Positions 12,097 through 22,351 of a stretch of DNA of 64,000 nt are shown piece by piece. A program made the position numbers and the translations under genes. Within the stretch, counting starts at the first letter, position 1. The number at the start of each line of letters is the position of its first letter. The DNA is from Leifsonia xyli. GTDB taxonomy: Bacteria > Actinomycetota > Actinomycetes > Actinomycetales > Microbacteriaceae. The DNA lies in contig CP014761.1 in assembly GCA_001647635.1 (NCBI GenBank), forward strand, positions 868,001 to 932,000, read 5' to 3'. Under the pieces are notes generated by a model, which searched no databases, was not told the DNA's origin, and saw only the letters and a list, made by a program, of their open reading frames with translations.

Positions 12097-12910
12097 AGCC
12101 GGGGAAGGCCGGAGTCTGGCCCGAGTTGCTGGAGTCGTCGGAGCCGCCTGCCGAAACCGGGGCGGGCACGCCGCCGCCGGCGCTCACCGGCGCCGCGGAG
12201 CGCGCGCCCGCGTTCTGGCCGCTGCCCTGGACGGGCGCGTCGAGGTCGCGGAGCTGGCCCTCGATGTACGACTTGAGGCCCTTCCGGTAGTCGCGCTCGA
12301 ACGTGCGGAGCTCGTCGATGCGGCGCTCGAGGCCGGTGCGCTCCTGGTCGAGGGCACTGATCTGCGCACGCTGCTTCGACTCCGCCTCGGCGACGATGCG
12401 GGCGGCGGTGGCGTGACCCTCGGCGATGAGCTGGTCGCGCTTCTCGACGCCCTCGCGGACGTGCTCCTCGTGCAGGCGGCGGGCCAGCTGCAGGAGGTTG
12501 TTGGTGGCGTTCGGGTCGTTGGCGTCGTCGGCCGGAGCCTGGTAGGCCGGAGCCGCCTGCTGGGACTGCTCCGCCTGCTGCTTGGCCTGCGCGGCCTCCT
12601 GCTGGGCCTGGGAGAGGCGCTGCTTGAGCTCCTCGTTCTCGCGCTGGAGGCGCTCGGTCTCGGCGTTGTCGGCCGGTGCGGACGCGGCGGCCGGGGCAGC
12701 GCCGCCCTGGCCTGCGCTGCGCTGCAGCTCGGCGATACGCGAGTCGGCGGCCACGAGTCGCTGCTTGAGCTCGTCGTTCTCCTGGTTGAGGCGACGCAGC
12801 TCGACGACGACCTCGTCGAGGAAGTCGTCGACCTCGTCCTGGTCGTAGCCCTCGCGGAACTTCGTCGGCTGGAACCGCTTGTTGACTACATCTTCCGGAG
12901 TCAGCGCCAT
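12086..12910 (-). CDS. divIVA: DivIVA / Wag31 polar growth protein
   Basis: DivIVA (Wag31) is a coiled-coil scaffold that binds curved membrane at cell poles and directs apical wall growth in actinobacteria. The 274-residue product starts MALTPEDVVNKRFQPTKFREGY, the lipid-binding N-terminal domain. A first coiled coil follows, then a Gln/Ala/Pro-rich linker (about residues 100-150), a second coiled coil around 150-225 and a Gly/Pro/Ser tail. The ATG at 12910 has an AGGTGG ribosome binding site. A longer frame upstream was set aside because family similarity begins at MALTPEDV. It is the last division gene of the dcw block. Confidence 0.95.
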   Translation of the reverse strand: MALTPEDVVNKRFQPTKFREGYDQDEVDDFLDEVVVELRRLNQENDELKQRLVAADSRIAELQRSAGQGGAAPAAASAPADNAETERLQRENEELKQRLSQAQQEAAQAKQQAEQSQQAAPAYQAPADDANDPNATNNLLQLARRLHEEHVREGVEKRDQLIAEGHATAARIVAEAESKQRAQISALDQERTGLERRIDELRTFERDYRKGLKSYIEGQLRDLDAPVQGSGQNAGARSAAPVSAGGGVPAPVSAGGSDDSSNSGQTPAFPGFGG

Positions 12911-13056
12911 GGCAAGCCACCTTCGATCGTGAATTGGTTCGGGGATCGCGTTACCCAACGCTAGCAAAACGGGCGTCGGTCGCGCACTTCACCGCACGGT
13001 CTCAGCGCGGCTCGTCCACGATACAACGGGGCTCACCGCGGAAACGGGAGCGACGC

Positions 13057-13353
13057 TCAGCGGAATCCCAGCGTGACGTACAAGCCGATGATGACGACCA
13101 GCATGGTGAGGCTCCAGCCGAAGTCGATGGCGATCGGGCCCATGGACAGGCGCGGGATGATGCGGCGGAAGAAGCGGATGGGCGGGTCGGTCACCACGTA
13201 GGTCGACTCGGCGAGCACCAGGCCGAAGCCGCGCGGACGCCACTGGCGCGCGAAGACGCGCACGAGGTCCAGGACGAAGCGCGCCCACAGCACGAAGAAG
13301 TAGATGAGCAGCGCGTAATAGAGGACAGTCGCGATGAGCGAGACGACGAACAC
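13057..13353 (-). CDS. YggT family membrane protein
   Basis: This 98-residue protein has two hydrophobic segments, near residues 4-28 and 76-96, separated by a loop with FRRIIPRLSMGPIAIDFGWSL. That is the YggT/YlmG signature. Family members sit beside sepF in Gram-positive dcw clusters and are thought to affect division or membrane organisation, but their biochemical activity is not known. Here the gene lies between sepF and divIVA, the standard place. A strong hairpin separates it from sepF, so it may have its own promoter or be transcribed by readthrough. Confidence 0.9.
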   Translation of the reverse strand: MFVVSLIATVLYYALLIYFFVLWARFVLDLVRVFARQWRPRGFGLVLAESTYVVTDPPIRFFRRIIPRLSMGPIAIDFGWSLTMLVVIIGLYVTLGFR

Positions 13354-13367
13354 CCTCCCAGTATGGA

Positions 13368-13411
13368 CGAAAGCGCACCGGCTCCCCTGGGAGGTAGCCG
13401 GTGCGCTTTCG
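13368..13411 (-). terminator. Hairpin between sepF and yggT
   Basis: CGAAAGCGCACCGGCT at 13368-13383 pairs perfectly with 13396-13411, leaving a 12-base loop. It lies 27 bases past the sepF stop and 15 bases upstream of yggT. There is no long T run beyond the TTT in the stem, so it may act as a partial terminator or attenuator. Confidence 0.7.
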
Positions 13412-13437
13412 AGTGTCGTGCGCGGCGCGTCGGGCCG

Positions 13438-13965
13438 TCAGGCCTGAGCGAAGAAGGAGGCGTCGACCTCGGCGTCCTGGCCGCCGTGCTCGCCGGAGAC
13501 GACGACGTGGCTGGGCGAGAGGAGGAAGACCTTGGGGGTGACCCGCTCGATCTTGCCGTAGAGCCCCTGCGAGAGGCCGCTGGCGAAGTCGATGAGGCGG
13601 CGGGCGTCGCCCTCGCTCATCTGCGAGAGGTTGATGATCACCGGGATCCCCTCGCGGAACGACTCGGCGATCGCCTGGGCGTCGCGGTACTGGCGGGGGT
13701 GGACCGTGAGGATCTCGTTCATTTCCTGTACCGATGCATTCCGTGCGGTTTTCGACGTGCGCAGCGGCGTGACCGGCGCGCGGCCGGCCGCGGGAGCGAC
13801 CGGAGCGGGGTGGGGGACGGCCTGGATCGGCGACGCGGCCGGCGTGCGCTCGGGGGCTTCGCGGCGGGGCTGGTGCTGAGCCTGCTCCTGCGGCTGGTCC
13901 TCGAACTCCAGCTCCTCGTCGGCGAGGCCCAGGTAGACCATCGTCTTCTTCAGCGGGTTGGCCAT
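13438..13965 (-). CDS. sepF: Cell division protein SepF
   Basis: SepF tethers FtsZ to the membrane, and in actinobacteria, which lack FtsA, it is the main anchor. The 175-residue product begins [18 protein letters not shown], an amphipathic membrane-targeting helix. A Pro/Ala-rich linker runs to about residue 75. The globular SepF core follows ([26 protein letters not shown] and [17 protein letters not shown]). The start ATG at 13965 has a GGAGG ribosome binding site. It lies 39 bases downstream of the yggS-like gene. Confidence 0.96.
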   Translation of the reverse strand: MANPLKKTMVYLGLADEELEFEDQPQEQAQHQPRREAPERTPAASPIQAVPHPAPVAPAAGRAPVTPLRTSKTARNASVQEMNEILTVHPRQYRDAQAIAESFREGIPVIINLSQMSEGDARRLIDFASGLSQGLYGKIERVTPKVFLLSPSHVVVSGEHGGQDAEVDASFFAQA

Positions 13966-14004
13966 GGCTTCCTCCGTAGGCGCATCGAACTCTTGCTTTC
14001 GAGA

Positions 14005-14718
14005 TTAACGAAGCTCCGGACGATTCCCGGTAATGGCGGTCCCGATGCGAAGGTGTGTCGCGCCTGCGGCGATCGCCTCGCGGTAGTCCTGCGACATCCC
14101 GGCGGAGATCGCGGAGGCGTCGGGGGCTAGCGCGCGGACGCGGTCGGAGGCGGCGCGCACGCGTTCGAAGGCGCGGGCGGGCTCCTCGCCGAGCGGGGCG
14201 ACGGCCATCACGCCGAGGAGGCGGAGGCCGGGTGCAGCGAGCACGTGCTCGACCAGCGGCTCGAGGTCGCGGTCGGCGACGCCGCCGCGGGCCGGGTCGT
14301 CGGTGAGGTTGAGCTGCACGAACGCGTCGACAGTCGACTCGGCGTCGTCCTCGTGAGTGGCCAGCGCGTCCACCAGGGACGCCCGGTCGACCGAGTGGAT
14401 GACGGAGGCGTACCGCCGCGCCTGCCGCGCCTTCTTGCTCTGCAGCTGACCGACGAAGTGCCAGGTGAGGTCGAGGTCGGCGAGCTCCGCCGCCTTCTCC
14501 TGCGCCTCCTGGTGGCGGTTCTCCCCCACGTCGCGCACGCCCAACGCGTGCAGCTCGCGGACGAGCGACGCCGGGTGGAACTTGGTCACGACGATCGTCG
14601 TGAGCTCCTCGGGCGAACGGCCCGCGGCCCGGGCGGCGTCGGAGACGCCCTCCCGGACCGCGGCCAGCCGCTCGGCCAGCCCGTTACTTGAGGAAGTCGG
14701 GGATGTCGAGGTCGTCAT
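14005..14718 (-). CDS. YggS family pyridoxal phosphate homeostasis protein
   Basis: This 237-residue protein belongs to the YggS/PLPBP family. Family members bind pyridoxal 5'-phosphate without catalysing a known reaction and help keep vitamin B6 and amino acid pools balanced. The PLP lysine is in [10 protein letters not shown] (about residue 46). [23 protein letters not shown] and the late [25 protein letters not shown] motif also match. The chosen ATG overlaps the ftsZ 3' end by 35 bases, so translational coupling is likely. In many actinobacteria a pgeF-like gene sits between ftsZ and this gene, and here it is missing. Confidence 0.93.
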   Translation of the reverse strand: MTTSTSPTSSSNGLAERLAAVREGVSDAARAAGRSPEELTTIVVTKFHPASLVRELHALGVRDVGENRHQEAQEKAAELADLDLTWHFVGQLQSKKARQARRYASVIHSVDRASLVDALATHEDDAESTVDAFVQLNLTDDPARGGVADRDLEPLVEHVLAAPGLRLLGVMAVAPLGEEPARAFERVRAASDRVRALAPDASAISAGMSQDYREAIAAGATHLRIGTAITGNRPELR

Positions 14719-15862
14719 TCTCGTCGTCGAACGCCGGGTCCTTCTGCGGGGTCGCCTCGGCGACCGGCTGCTCGCCGGTCTGCCAGGCGGAGGTCTCGGG
14801 AGCCGGGATCTCGCCCGCCTCCACCTCGGCGGAGGACTGCACCTGGGACTGCTCGGAACCGGCCTCCACGAAGCTGGCGCGTCGCGCGTCCACTGCGGCC
14901 GGGCGCGCGTTCGGCTCGCCGCCGTCGAAGCCCGCCGCGATGACCGTCACGCGGACCTCGTCGCCGAGGGTGTCGTCGATGACCGCTCCGAAGATGATGT
15001 TCGCCTCTGGGTGCACCGCCTCCTGGACCAGGCGAGCCGCGTCGTTGATCTCGAAGATGCCGAGGTTCGATCCGCCCTGGATGGACAGCAGGACCCCGTG
15101 GGCGCCGTCGATCGAGGCCTCGAGCAGCGGGGACGCGACGGCCAGCTCGGCGGCCTTGATCGCCCGGTCGGCCCCGCGCGAGGATCCGATGCCCATGAGG
15201 GCGGAGCCCGCGCCCTGCATCACCGACTTGACGTCGGCGAAGTCGAGGTTGATGAGGCCCGGCGTGGTGATGAGGTCGGTGATGCCCTGGACACCGGCGA
15301 GGAGCACCTGGTCGGCGGTGGAGAACGCCTCGAGCATGCTGATGCCGCGGTCGCTGATCTCCAGCAGCCGGTCGTTCGGCACGACGATGAGGGTGTCGAC
15401 CTCTTCCTTCAGGCGCTGGACGCCCGCCTCGGCCTGCTGCTGGCGGCGCTTGCCCTCGAAGGAGAACGGCTTGGTGACGACACCGATGGTCAGCGCGCCG
15501 ATCGACTTCGCGATGCGCGCGACGACCGGTGCGCCGCCGGTGCCGGTTCCACCGCCTTCGCCCGCGGTGACGAAGACCATGTCGGCGCCGGCCAGCGCCT
15601 CCTCGATCTCCTCCGCGTGGTCCTCGGCGGCGCGGCGGCCGACCTCGGGGTCGGCGCCGGCGCCCAGGCCGCGGGTGATCTCACGGCCGACGTCGAGCTT
15701 GACGTCGGCGTCGCTCATGAGCAGCGCCTGCGCGTCGGTGTTGATGGCGATGAACTCGACGCCGCGGAGGCCGAGCTCGATCATGCGGTTGACGGCGTTG
15801 ACGCCGCCTCCCCCGATGCCGACGACCTTGATCACGGCGAGGTAGTTCTGTTGTGCTGTCAC
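14684..15862 (-). CDS. ftsZ: Cell division protein FtsZ
   Basis: FtsZ is the tubulin-like GTPase that forms the Z ring. The 392-residue product begins [20 protein letters not shown] from a GTG. The GTP-binding signature [11 protein letters not shown] is at about residues 103-113, and the synergy loop [11 protein letters not shown] follows near 205. A variable Glu/Ala/Ser linker of about 70 residues leads to the C-terminal peptide DLDIPDFLK, which binds SepF and other partners. It is preceded by a 145-base gap carrying a palindrome, suggesting separate promoter or leader control. Confidence 0.99.
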   Translation of the reverse strand: MTAQQNYLAVIKVVGIGGGGVNAVNRMIELGLRGVEFIAINTDAQALLMSDADVKLDVGREITRGLGAGADPEVGRRAAEDHAEEIEEALAGADMVFVTAGEGGGTGTGGAPVVARIAKSIGALTIGVVTKPFSFEGKRRQQQAEAGVQRLKEEVDTLIVVPNDRLLEISDRGISMLEAFSTADQVLLAGVQGITDLITTPGLINLDFADVKSVMQGAGSALMGIGSSRGADRAIKAAELAVASPLLEASIDGAHGVLLSIQGGSNLGIFEINDAARLVQEAVHPEANIIFGAVIDDTLGDEVRVTVIAAGFDGGEPNARPAAVDARRASFVEAGSEQSQVQSSAEVEAGEIPAPETSAWQTGEQPVAEATPQKDPAFDDENDDLDIPDFLK

Positions 15863-15882
15863 GTCCGGCCTCCACGGGAACG

Positions 15883-15899
15883 TTCAACTTCAAGTTGAA
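15883..15899. promoter_or_regulatory. Palindrome in the ftsZ leader
   Basis: TTCAACTT, a central C, and AAGTTGAA form a perfect 8+1+8 palindrome 21 bases before the ftsZ GTG. It lies in AT-richer sequence than its surroundings and is just upstream of the GTGGAGG ribosome binding region. It could be an operator or an mRNA hairpin controlling ftsZ translation. Its role is inferred only from position and symmetry. Confidence 0.5.
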
Positions 15900-16007
15900 G
15901 CTTAAAGTCTTGCTGAGTATGCAATTCTTGATCCGACGTTAGGTGCGCCGAGCCTCCGCCTGCGGAACCCCGCGCGCGTGTCGGGAAAAGTCGCAGCCAT
16001 CGCGCGG

Positions 16008-16997
16008 TCAACCCGTCGTGACGCTGTGCGGGGACGAGACGTCGTAGCGTCCCGCATCGGGGGCGCTCTTGAGCAGCGCGGCGAGGTCCGCCGCCTTCAG
16101 CGACGAGTCCTCCGCGCTCCCCCAGACCACTGTCGCACCCTTCCCGCGCAGGGTGAAGCTCACGTCGTCCTTGGTCTTCGCGGCGATGGTGTCCACCTGA
16201 GCGAGGACGTCGGCGGGCAGTGCGCTGAGGACTCCCGCGGCGGCCGCGAAGCCCGAGTCGGCGTCCACGTCGGCGGCGCCCCCGCTCGCGGCGATCAGAG
16301 GATAGCCGTCCGGGCGCTTCTCACTGCTCGCGATCGGCACCTTGGCCGCGTCCACCAGCGTGAAGGCGGCGCCGCGCTGGATCACACCGACCGGCTGGCG
16401 CTCCACCACGCGCACCACGATGGAGTCGGGCGGGTGGCTCTCGACCGTGTAGCTGCGGATGAGCGGGAAGGCGGCGAGATCCGCCGAGATGCTCGCCTGG
16501 TCCAGGAGCGGAAGCGGCGTGCCGAGCTGGTCGGAGAGCTTCTTCTCGACCGTCGCCGCATCCAGCCGCGAGGTGCCGGTGACCTGGATGTGCTTGAGCG
16601 CCAGCAGCGGCGAGAACGCGATGATCGTCACGGCGAGCACCAGGGCGACCACGACGCCGGCGGCACCGAGCCACGCGTAGCGGCGGCGGCGCGACCGCTT
16701 GGTGAAGCGGCGCACCTCGCCGCGCTCCAGCCGCTTGCGCTCGCGGCGCGCGGCGCGGAGGGCCTTGTCGATCTCGCGGTTGGTGGGCAGCCGCGAATAC
16801 GGCGACGCCTCGGGATCACGCGGTGGGGAGGTCGGCCGCTCGGCGGTCGGATCGGCGGTCAGGATGGGGACCGGCTCCGTCACCGTGCCGACGGGGCGTC
16901 TCGACTCGGCGAGGCCGGAGTCGGCGCGGTCGTCCTGCGGGCGCGCCGGAGGAACCGCCGGGGCGGCCGACCGATCGAAACCCTGGGGACGCTTCAC
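16008..16997 (-). CDS. ftsQ: Cell division protein FtsQ / DivIB
   Basis: FtsQ is a single-pass membrane protein of the divisome that links FtsW/FtsI activity to the Z ring. The 329-residue product has a long basic, Pro-rich cytoplasmic N-terminus (about 115 residues), one membrane helix (LGAAGVVVALVLAVTIIAF) and a POTRA domain starting at LALKHIQVTGTSRLDAATVEKKL. The outer FtsQ/DivIB domain then extends to the end. A GTG start was chosen 7 bases after the murC stop. It is followed by the 145-base ftsZ leader. Confidence 0.93.
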   Translation of the reverse strand: MKRPQGFDRSAAPAVPPARPQDDRADSGLAESRRPVGTVTEPVPILTADPTAERPTSPPRDPEASPYSRLPTNREIDKALRAARRERKRLERGEVRRFTKRSRRRRYAWLGAAGVVVALVLAVTIIAFSPLLALKHIQVTGTSRLDAATVEKKLSDQLGTPLPLLDQASISADLAAFPLIRSYTVESHPPDSIVVRVVERQPVGVIQRGAAFTLVDAAKVPIASSEKRPDGYPLIAASGGAADVDADSGFAAAAGVLSALPADVLAQVDTIAAKTKDDVSFTLRGKGATVVWGSAEDSSLKAADLAALLKSAPDAGRYDVSSPHSVTTG

Positions 16998-17004
16998 GCG
17001 GTGG

Positions 17005-18450
17005 TCACTCCGCGGTCGCCGCGGCGGTCGCCGCCGTCTCCGGGTGCTCGCGCTGCAGCGCGTCCAGAAGCTGCGGGACGATGCGGTACACGTCGCCGCA
17101 GCCGAGGGTGATCACATAGTCGCCCTCGCGCGCGATGCGCGCCGTATGGTCGGCGGCCTGCTGCCAGTCGGCGATGAACGCGACGTGCTCGGGATGCTCG
17201 AAGCGATCGGCCACGAGGGCGCCGGTGACGCCGGGCTCCGGGTCCTCCCGCGCTCCGTAGACATCCAGCACGACGGTCTCGTCGGCGTACCGCTCGAGCG
17301 TCTCGGCGAACTCCTTCGCGAACAGCCGCGTGCGGCTGTACAGGTGCGGCTGGTGGACGGCGATGATCCGGCCGTCCCCCACGACCGTGCGGGCCGCGGA
17401 GAGCGCGGCCGCGACCTCGGTCGGGTGGTGCGCGTAGTCGTCGTAGACGCTGACGCCGCCGACCGTGCCGTGGAGCTCGAAACGGCGCTCGGTGCCGCCG
17501 AACTCCGCGATCGCGGCGAGCGACGCCGCCGGATCGAAGCCGAGCCCGGTCAGCACCGCGAAGGCGCCGCCGGCGTTGATGGCGTTGTGGCGGCCGGGGA
17601 CGCGCAGCTGGGCGCTGTAGTCGACGCCCTGGTACCGCAGCGTGAAGGCGACCGGTCCGTCGGTGACGATGGAGTGGACGCGGACCTCCGCGTCCTCCGC
17701 CTCGCCGAAGGTGACGATCCGCTTGTCCGGAGCCTGCTCGCGGAGGCGGTTCGTGACGTGCACCGCACCGGGGTCGTCCGAGGACACGACGACGAACTCG
17801 TCGGACTCGCGGGCGAAGGTGACGAAGGCGTCCTCGAACGCCTCCAGCGAGCCGTAGTGGTCGAGGTGGTCGGGGTCGACGTTGGTGATGAGCGCGACCG
17901 CGGTGTCGTACAGCAGGAACGAGCCGTCGGACTCGTCCGCCTCGACGACGAACAGCTCGCCCGTGCCGGTCTGCGAGCTCTTGCCGAGGGATGCGATCAC
18001 GCCGCCGTTGACGAAGCTCGGGTCCTCGCCGAGGCCCAGCAGGCCGGTGATGATCATGCCGGTCGAGGTGGTCTTGCCGTGGGCGCCGGCGACCGCGACG
18101 AGGCGGGACCGGTTGATCAGCCAGGCGAGCGCCTGCGACCGGTGCAGCACCGGGAGGCCCTTCGACAGCGCCAGCTGGTACTCCGGGTTGTCCTGCCACA
18201 GCGCGCCCGTGACGACGAGCGTGTCGGCGTCGCCGACGTTCGCCGCGTCGTGCCCGATGGCGATGGTCGCGCCGAGGCCGCGCAGGGTGTCGATGTTCGC
18301 CGAGTGCCGGACGTCCGATCCGGTGACGGTGTAGCCGGCCTCGAGGAACAGGCGGGCGATGCCGCTCATCCCCGAACCGCCGATGCCGACGAAGTGGAGC
18401 TTTCCGAGCTCCTCGGGGAGGGCGAGGGTCAGGTCGGGCTTGATCGTCAC
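17005..18450 (-). CDS. murC: UDP-N-acetylmuramate--amino acid ligase MurC
   Basis: MurC adds the first amino acid to UDP-MurNAc. The 481-residue enzyme has the Rossmann-like start [15 protein letters not shown], the ATP loop [12 protein letters not shown] (about residue 121), [22 protein letters not shown] and [11 protein letters not shown] near 330. In most bacteria the residue added is L-alanine. In Microbacteriaceae with B-type peptidoglycan it is commonly glycine, which sequence alone cannot settle. The gene starts with GTG and lies 67 bases after murG. Confidence 0.97.
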   Translation of the reverse strand: MTIKPDLTLALPEELGKLHFVGIGGSGMSGIARLFLEAGYTVTGSDVRHSANIDTLRGLGATIAIGHDAANVGDADTLVVTGALWQDNPEYQLALSKGLPVLHRSQALAWLINRSRLVAVAGAHGKTTSTGMIITGLLGLGEDPSFVNGGVIASLGKSSQTGTGELFVVEADESDGSFLLYDTAVALITNVDPDHLDHYGSLEAFEDAFVTFARESDEFVVVSSDDPGAVHVTNRLREQAPDKRIVTFGEAEDAEVRVHSIVTDGPVAFTLRYQGVDYSAQLRVPGRHNAINAGGAFAVLTGLGFDPAASLAAIAEFGGTERRFELHGTVGGVSVYDDYAHHPTEVAAALSAARTVVGDGRIIAVHQPHLYSRTRLFAKEFAETLERYADETVVLDVYGAREDPEPGVTGALVADRFEHPEHVAFIADWQQAADHTARIAREGDYVITLGCGDVYRIVPQLLDALQREHPETAATAAATAE

Positions 18451-18517
18451 GGGTGCAGCTTTCGGTTACGCGAGAAGGTCTCCATTACCCCTCTAGGCTA
18501 CGCGGAGAACGTGCGGA

Positions 18518-19588
18518 TCAGCCGAGGGCGCTCCGGATGAGGGCCACCATGCGGTCGGACCCGTCGCGGACGCCCGCGGAAGCCGCACGGCGTCCCATCT
18601 CGGACGTGCGGTCCCGGTCGGCGAGCAGCGGGAGCAGTTCCGCATCCACCCACGGCGGCTGGAACTCCGCGTCGTCGACGAGCAGGCCGCCGCCCTCCCG
18701 GATGACGCCGGCGGCGTTGTAGCGCTGCTCGCCGTTGCCGATGGGGAACGGCACGTACACCGCGGGGATGCCGAGCGCGGCGAACTCGCTGACCGTGGCC
18801 GCGCCCGCGCGCGCCACCGCGAGGTCGGCGATCGCGAGGGCGAGGTCCATCCGGTCGCAGTACTCGAGCAGGCGGTAGCCGTCGACGCCCGGGTCGGTCA
18901 GCTCGCCGCGTCCGCCCTGGATGTGGAGCACCTGCCAGCCGGCGGCAGTCAGCTCGGTCGCGCGGGCCGCGATCGTCTGGTTGATGCGCCGGGCGCCGAG
19001 GGACCCGCCGGTCACCAGCAGCGTCGGCCGGTCGGGCGACAGACCGAACTCGGCGGCCGCCTCGGGGCGCGCGGCCCCGCGGTCCAACTGCTCGATCTCG
19101 ACGCGCAGCGGCATCCCGACGAAGGTCGCGTGCGGCAGCGGCGTGCCCTCGAAGGCGACGCCCACCCACGGCGTGTAGCGAGCGCCGAGGCGGTTCGCCA
19201 GGCCCGGGCGCGCGTTGGCCTCGTGCAGCACCAGCGGCACGCCCGCCTTCCGGGCGGCCGAGTACGCGGGCGCGGCGGCGTACCCGCCGAAGCCGACGAC
19301 CGCGTCGATCCCGCGCGACGCGATCAGGTCGCGCACCGTCTGGATGCTGCGCCGATACTCCCCCGGAAACTTCAGCGCGGCCGCGTTCGGGCGCCGAGGG
19401 AACGGCAGCTTCGGGATGGTCGCCAGCTCGTAGCCGCGCTGCGGCACGAGGCGCGCCTCGAGACCCTCCGCGGTGCCGAGCACGAGGACCTCGGCGTCGG
19501 GGGCGTCGCGGCGCAGACGGTCGGCGACGGCGAGCAGCGGGTTGACGTGGCCGGCGGTGCCACCGCCGGCCAGGAGGTAGCGGGTCAC
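18518..19588 (-). CDS. murG: UDP-GlcNAc transferase MurG
   Basis: MurG is a peripheral membrane GT28 glycosyltransferase that converts lipid I to lipid II. The 356-residue product opens with RYLLAGGGTAGHVNPLLAVAD, followed by GFGGYAAAPAYSAA, LHEANARPGLANR and the C-terminal nucleotide-sugar site TGGSLGARRIN and RAGAATVSEFAALGIPAVYVP. The GTG at 19588 overlaps the ftsW stop by 4 bases, so the start is well fixed. Length is typical. Confidence 0.97.
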   Translation of the reverse strand: MTRYLLAGGGTAGHVNPLLAVADRLRRDAPDAEVLVLGTAEGLEARLVPQRGYELATIPKLPFPRRPNAAALKFPGEYRRSIQTVRDLIASRGIDAVVGFGGYAAAPAYSAARKAGVPLVLHEANARPGLANRLGARYTPWVGVAFEGTPLPHATFVGMPLRVEIEQLDRGAARPEAAAEFGLSPDRPTLLVTGGSLGARRINQTIAARATELTAAGWQVLHIQGGRGELTDPGVDGYRLLEYCDRMDLALAIADLAVARAGAATVSEFAALGIPAVYVPFPIGNGEQRYNAAGVIREGGGLLVDDAEFQPPWVDAELLPLLADRDRTSEMGRRAASAGVRDGSDRMVALIRSALG

Positions 19589-20841
19589 CGGCGCGCGCCC
19601 GACCGGTCTGCGATCGAGTCGCGGTGCGACTCCCGGGCGAACGACAGGACGATACCGATGGCGAGCATGGAACTGATCATCGCAGTTCCTCCCGCAGAGA
19701 TCAGTGGGAGCGGTACGCCGAGAACCGGGATCACACCCAGGACGACCGCGATGTTGACGAACGCCTGCCCGATCAGCCACACCATGATCGCCGCGGTCGT
19801 GACCCGTGCGAACGGGTCCGTCGAGGCGTGGATGATGCGCAGGAAGACGATCGCCAGCATCACGAACAGCAGGAGGACGACGACCGCCCCGATCAGCCCC
19901 AGCTCCTCGCCGATGATCGCGAAGATGAAGTCGGTGTCGGCCGCCGGCAGCCACGACCACTTCGAGTGCGAGTTGCCGAGCCCGACGCCGAAGACGCCGC
20001 CCGAGGCGAGCGCGTAGAAGCCGTTCTTGATCTGCCAGTCGACGTCGGGGTTCGCGACGCTGGTGCCGCCGAAGAACGCTGCGATGCGGCCGACGCGGCT
20101 CGCGCTGCTGAGCGCGACGCAGATCGCCACGACGCCGACGAAGACCACCCCGGCCGCGAGGAACCGGAGCCGCACGCCGGCGAAGTACAGAGCGCCGAGG
20201 ATGAGCGCGGCCATGATCATGGTCGTGCCCAGGTCGCCGCCCAGGGTGACCAGGGCCGTCGCCCCGCCCGCCACCGGGACGACCGGGATCGCGACGTGCT
20301 TCCACTGGTGCAGCACGTCCCGCTTCCGGGCCAGCACGACCCCGAGCCAGACGACGAGAGCGAGCTTGATCGCCTCCGACGGCTGCGCGGTGAACGAGCC
20401 GATCTTGATCCAGTTGCGGTTGCCGCCGATCTCCATGCCGAGGGGCGTGAGCAGCACGAGCACCTGCAGGAAGCAGGAGGCGGCGAGGAAGAACCAGATC
20501 GTCTTCCGCCAGAACGCCCTCGGGATGCGCGAGACGAGGAGCATGAGCGGCAGACCGACGAGCGCGAACACGCCCTGCGACCAGAACCGGGCGAAGAAGT
20601 TGTTGTTGTCGTTGTGCGACTCCACCGCCGACGAGGACAGCACCATGACCAGGCCGAAGACGACCATGAACAGCGTGATCCCGAGCAGCAGGAAGTAGTT
20701 CGCCGACTCCGAGGTCATCGAGCGTCCCAGCCCGATGCGGGTGGTGAGGGCGCTCAGGCGCCCGGCGGACTCGTGCTCCGGCTCGTCGGCGGGACGCTCA
20801 GCCCTGCTGCGGGTCGGGACGCGAGGCGGGCTCGTCGTCAT
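19585..20841 (-). CDS. ftsW: Peptidoglycan glycosyltransferase FtsW (SEDS family)
   Basis: FtsW polymerises lipid II into septal glycan together with FtsI. The 418-residue product has an N-terminal cytoplasmic tail and about ten hydrophobic segments. SEDS landmarks include QPSEAIKLALVVWLG, GGDLGTTMIMAALI and a late VLGVIPVLGVPLPLISAGGTAM. The ATG at 20841 has a GGAGGTGAGG ribosome binding site but overlaps murD by 44 bases. A later ATG near 20720 (MTSESANYF) is the alternative start. It could in principle be RodA, but dcw location and FtsI nearby favour FtsW. Confidence 0.95.
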   Translation of the reverse strand: MTTSPPRVPTRSRAERPADEPEHESAGRLSALTTRIGLGRSMTSESANYFLLLGITLFMVVFGLVMVLSSSAVESHNDNNNFFARFWSQGVFALVGLPLMLLVSRIPRAFWRKTIWFFLAASCFLQVLVLLTPLGMEIGGNRNWIKIGSFTAQPSEAIKLALVVWLGVVLARKRDVLHQWKHVAIPVVPVAGGATALVTLGGDLGTTMIMAALILGALYFAGVRLRFLAAGVVFVGVVAICVALSSASRVGRIAAFFGGTSVANPDVDWQIKNGFYALASGGVFGVGLGNSHSKWSWLPAADTDFIFAIIGEELGLIGAVVVLLLFVMLAIVFLRIIHASTDPFARVTTAAIMVWLIGQAFVNIAVVLGVIPVLGVPLPLISAGGTAMISSMLAIGIVLSFARESHRDSIADRSGARR

Positions 20842-22351
20842 CCGCCTCACCTCCCAAGTACTCGTGCACGGCCGCCTGGAAGCGGCGCCCGCGTTCTGCG
20901 TAGTCGGCGAACTGGTCCATCGACGCCGCCGCCGGAGCCAGCAGGATGGTGTCGCCCTCGCGGGCCAGACCGCCGGCCAGCCGCACCGCCGTCGGCATGA
21001 CCTCACCAGTCTCGTCGGCCTCGACCTCGACCACCGGAAGCTCCGGCGCGTGTCGCTGGAATGCCGCACGCAGCGCGTCGCGGTCCACGCCGATCAGCAC
21101 GGCGCCGCGCAGGCGGCCGACGTGCTTGCCGACCAGGTCGTCCACATCCACGCCCTTCAGCAGGCCGCCGACGAGCCAGACCACCGACGGGAAGGCGCGC
21201 AGCGACGCGTCGGCCGCGTGCGGGTTCGTGGCCTTGGAGTCGTCCACCCAGTTCACGCCGTCTTGGGTGCGCACCAGCTCGATGCGGTGCGCGTCGAGCC
21301 GGAACGCCGTGAGCACATCCCGGATCACCTGCGGCGCGACGCCGTAGGAGCGGGCGAGGGCGCTGGCGGCGAGGATGTTCGCCACGACGTGCGGTGCAGC
21401 CAGCCCGGCCTCGGCCAGCTCGTCGAGCGTCGTCAGCTCGAGGGCCGAGTTGGCCCGGTCGTCGAGGAACGCGCGGTCGCACAGGATGCCGTCGACGATC
21501 CCGAAGTCGCTCGGCCCCGGCACGCCGAGGCCGAAGCCGATGGCGCGGGCGCCCTCGGTGACCTCGGCCTCCTCGACCATCCGGAGGGTGTTCTCGTCGG
21601 CCTTGTTGTACACGCAGGCGACGCGGGTGTTGTCGTAGACCTTCGCCTTCGCGGCGATGTACGCCTCCATCGAGCCGTGCCAGTCGAGGTGGTCGTCGGC
21701 GATGTTGAGGCAGGCGGCCGAGAACGGCGACAGCTCGCCGCCCGGGTTCCGGTTGACCCAGTGCAGCTGGTAGCTGGAGAGCTCGACCACGAGCACGTCG
21801 AAGCCCTCGGGATCGCGGATGGCGTCGAGCACGGGCACGCCGATGTTGCCGCACGGCGCCACGCGGTAGTCGCCGGCGAGGATCATCGTCGCGGTCAGCT
21901 GCACCGTCGTCGTCTTGCCGTTGGTGCCGGTGACGCAGATCCAGTCGGCCGGACCCTCGGCGCCGTCGGGACGGGCGACCTTGTCGCGCAGCCGCCAGGC
22001 GAGCTCGATGTCACCCCATACCGGGGTCTCGCGCTCCTCGGCCCACAGCAGCAGCGGGTGGTCCCAGTGGAAGCCCGGCGACACCACGACGAGCTCTGGA
22101 TCGAACTCCGCGAGACGCTCGGGCGCGGTCGAGAGGTCCTGCTGCTCGACCAGCTCGGCTCCGATGACCTCGAGCAGCATCCGTCGCTCGTCGTCGGCCT
22201 TCGCGGCGACCACGAGCACCTGCGCGCCGAGCTCGGCCAGCGTGTCCGCCACCGAGAACCCGGTCACACCGAGGCCGTAGACGGCCACGCGCAGTCCCGA
22301 CCAGTCGGCGTACCAGCTGGTCAAGTCCTCCAGGCGCCGTGCGTCGCTCAT
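20798..22351 (-). CDS. murD: UDP-MurNAc-amino acid--D-glutamate ligase MurD
   Basis: MurD adds D-glutamate to the growing UDP-MurNAc peptide. The 517-residue product shows an N-terminal UDP-binding fold ([17 protein letters not shown]), the ATP loop [15 protein letters not shown] near residue 145, [23 protein letters not shown] and LDAHRIELV with [10 protein letters not shown]. It is somewhat longer than the roughly 440 residues of E. coli, as is common in actinobacteria. The start overlaps the mraY stop by 4 bases. Confidence 0.97.
   Translation of the reverse strand: MSDARRLEDLTSWYADWSGLRVAVYGLGVTGFSVADTLAELGAQVLVVAAKADDERRMLLEVIGAELVEQQDLSTAPERLAEFDPELVVVSPGFHWDHPLLLWAEERETPVWGDIELAWRLRDKVARPDGAEGPADWICVTGTNGKTTTVQLTATMILAGDYRVAPCGNIGVPVLDAIRDPEGFDVLVVELSSYQLHWVNRNPGGELSPFSAACLNIADDHLDWHGSMEAYIAAKAKVYDNTRVACVYNKADENTLRMVEEAEVTEGARAIGFGLGVPGPSDFGIVDGILCDRAFLDDRANSALELTTLDELAEAGLAAPHVVANILAASALARSYGVAPQVIRDVLTAFRLDAHRIELVRTQDGVNWVDDSKATNPHAADASLRAFPSVVWLVGGLLKGVDVDDLVGKHVGRLRGAVLIGVDRDALRAAFQRHAPELPVVEVEADETGEVMPTAVRLAGGLAREGDTILLAPAAASMDQFADYAERGRRFQAAVHEYLGGEADDDEPASRPDPQQG

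Noticed and set aside
12911..12967. Longer divIVA start at 12967
   Set aside because: The 19 extra residues are unlike DivIVA, and a good AGGTGG ribosome binding site precedes the ATG at 12910.
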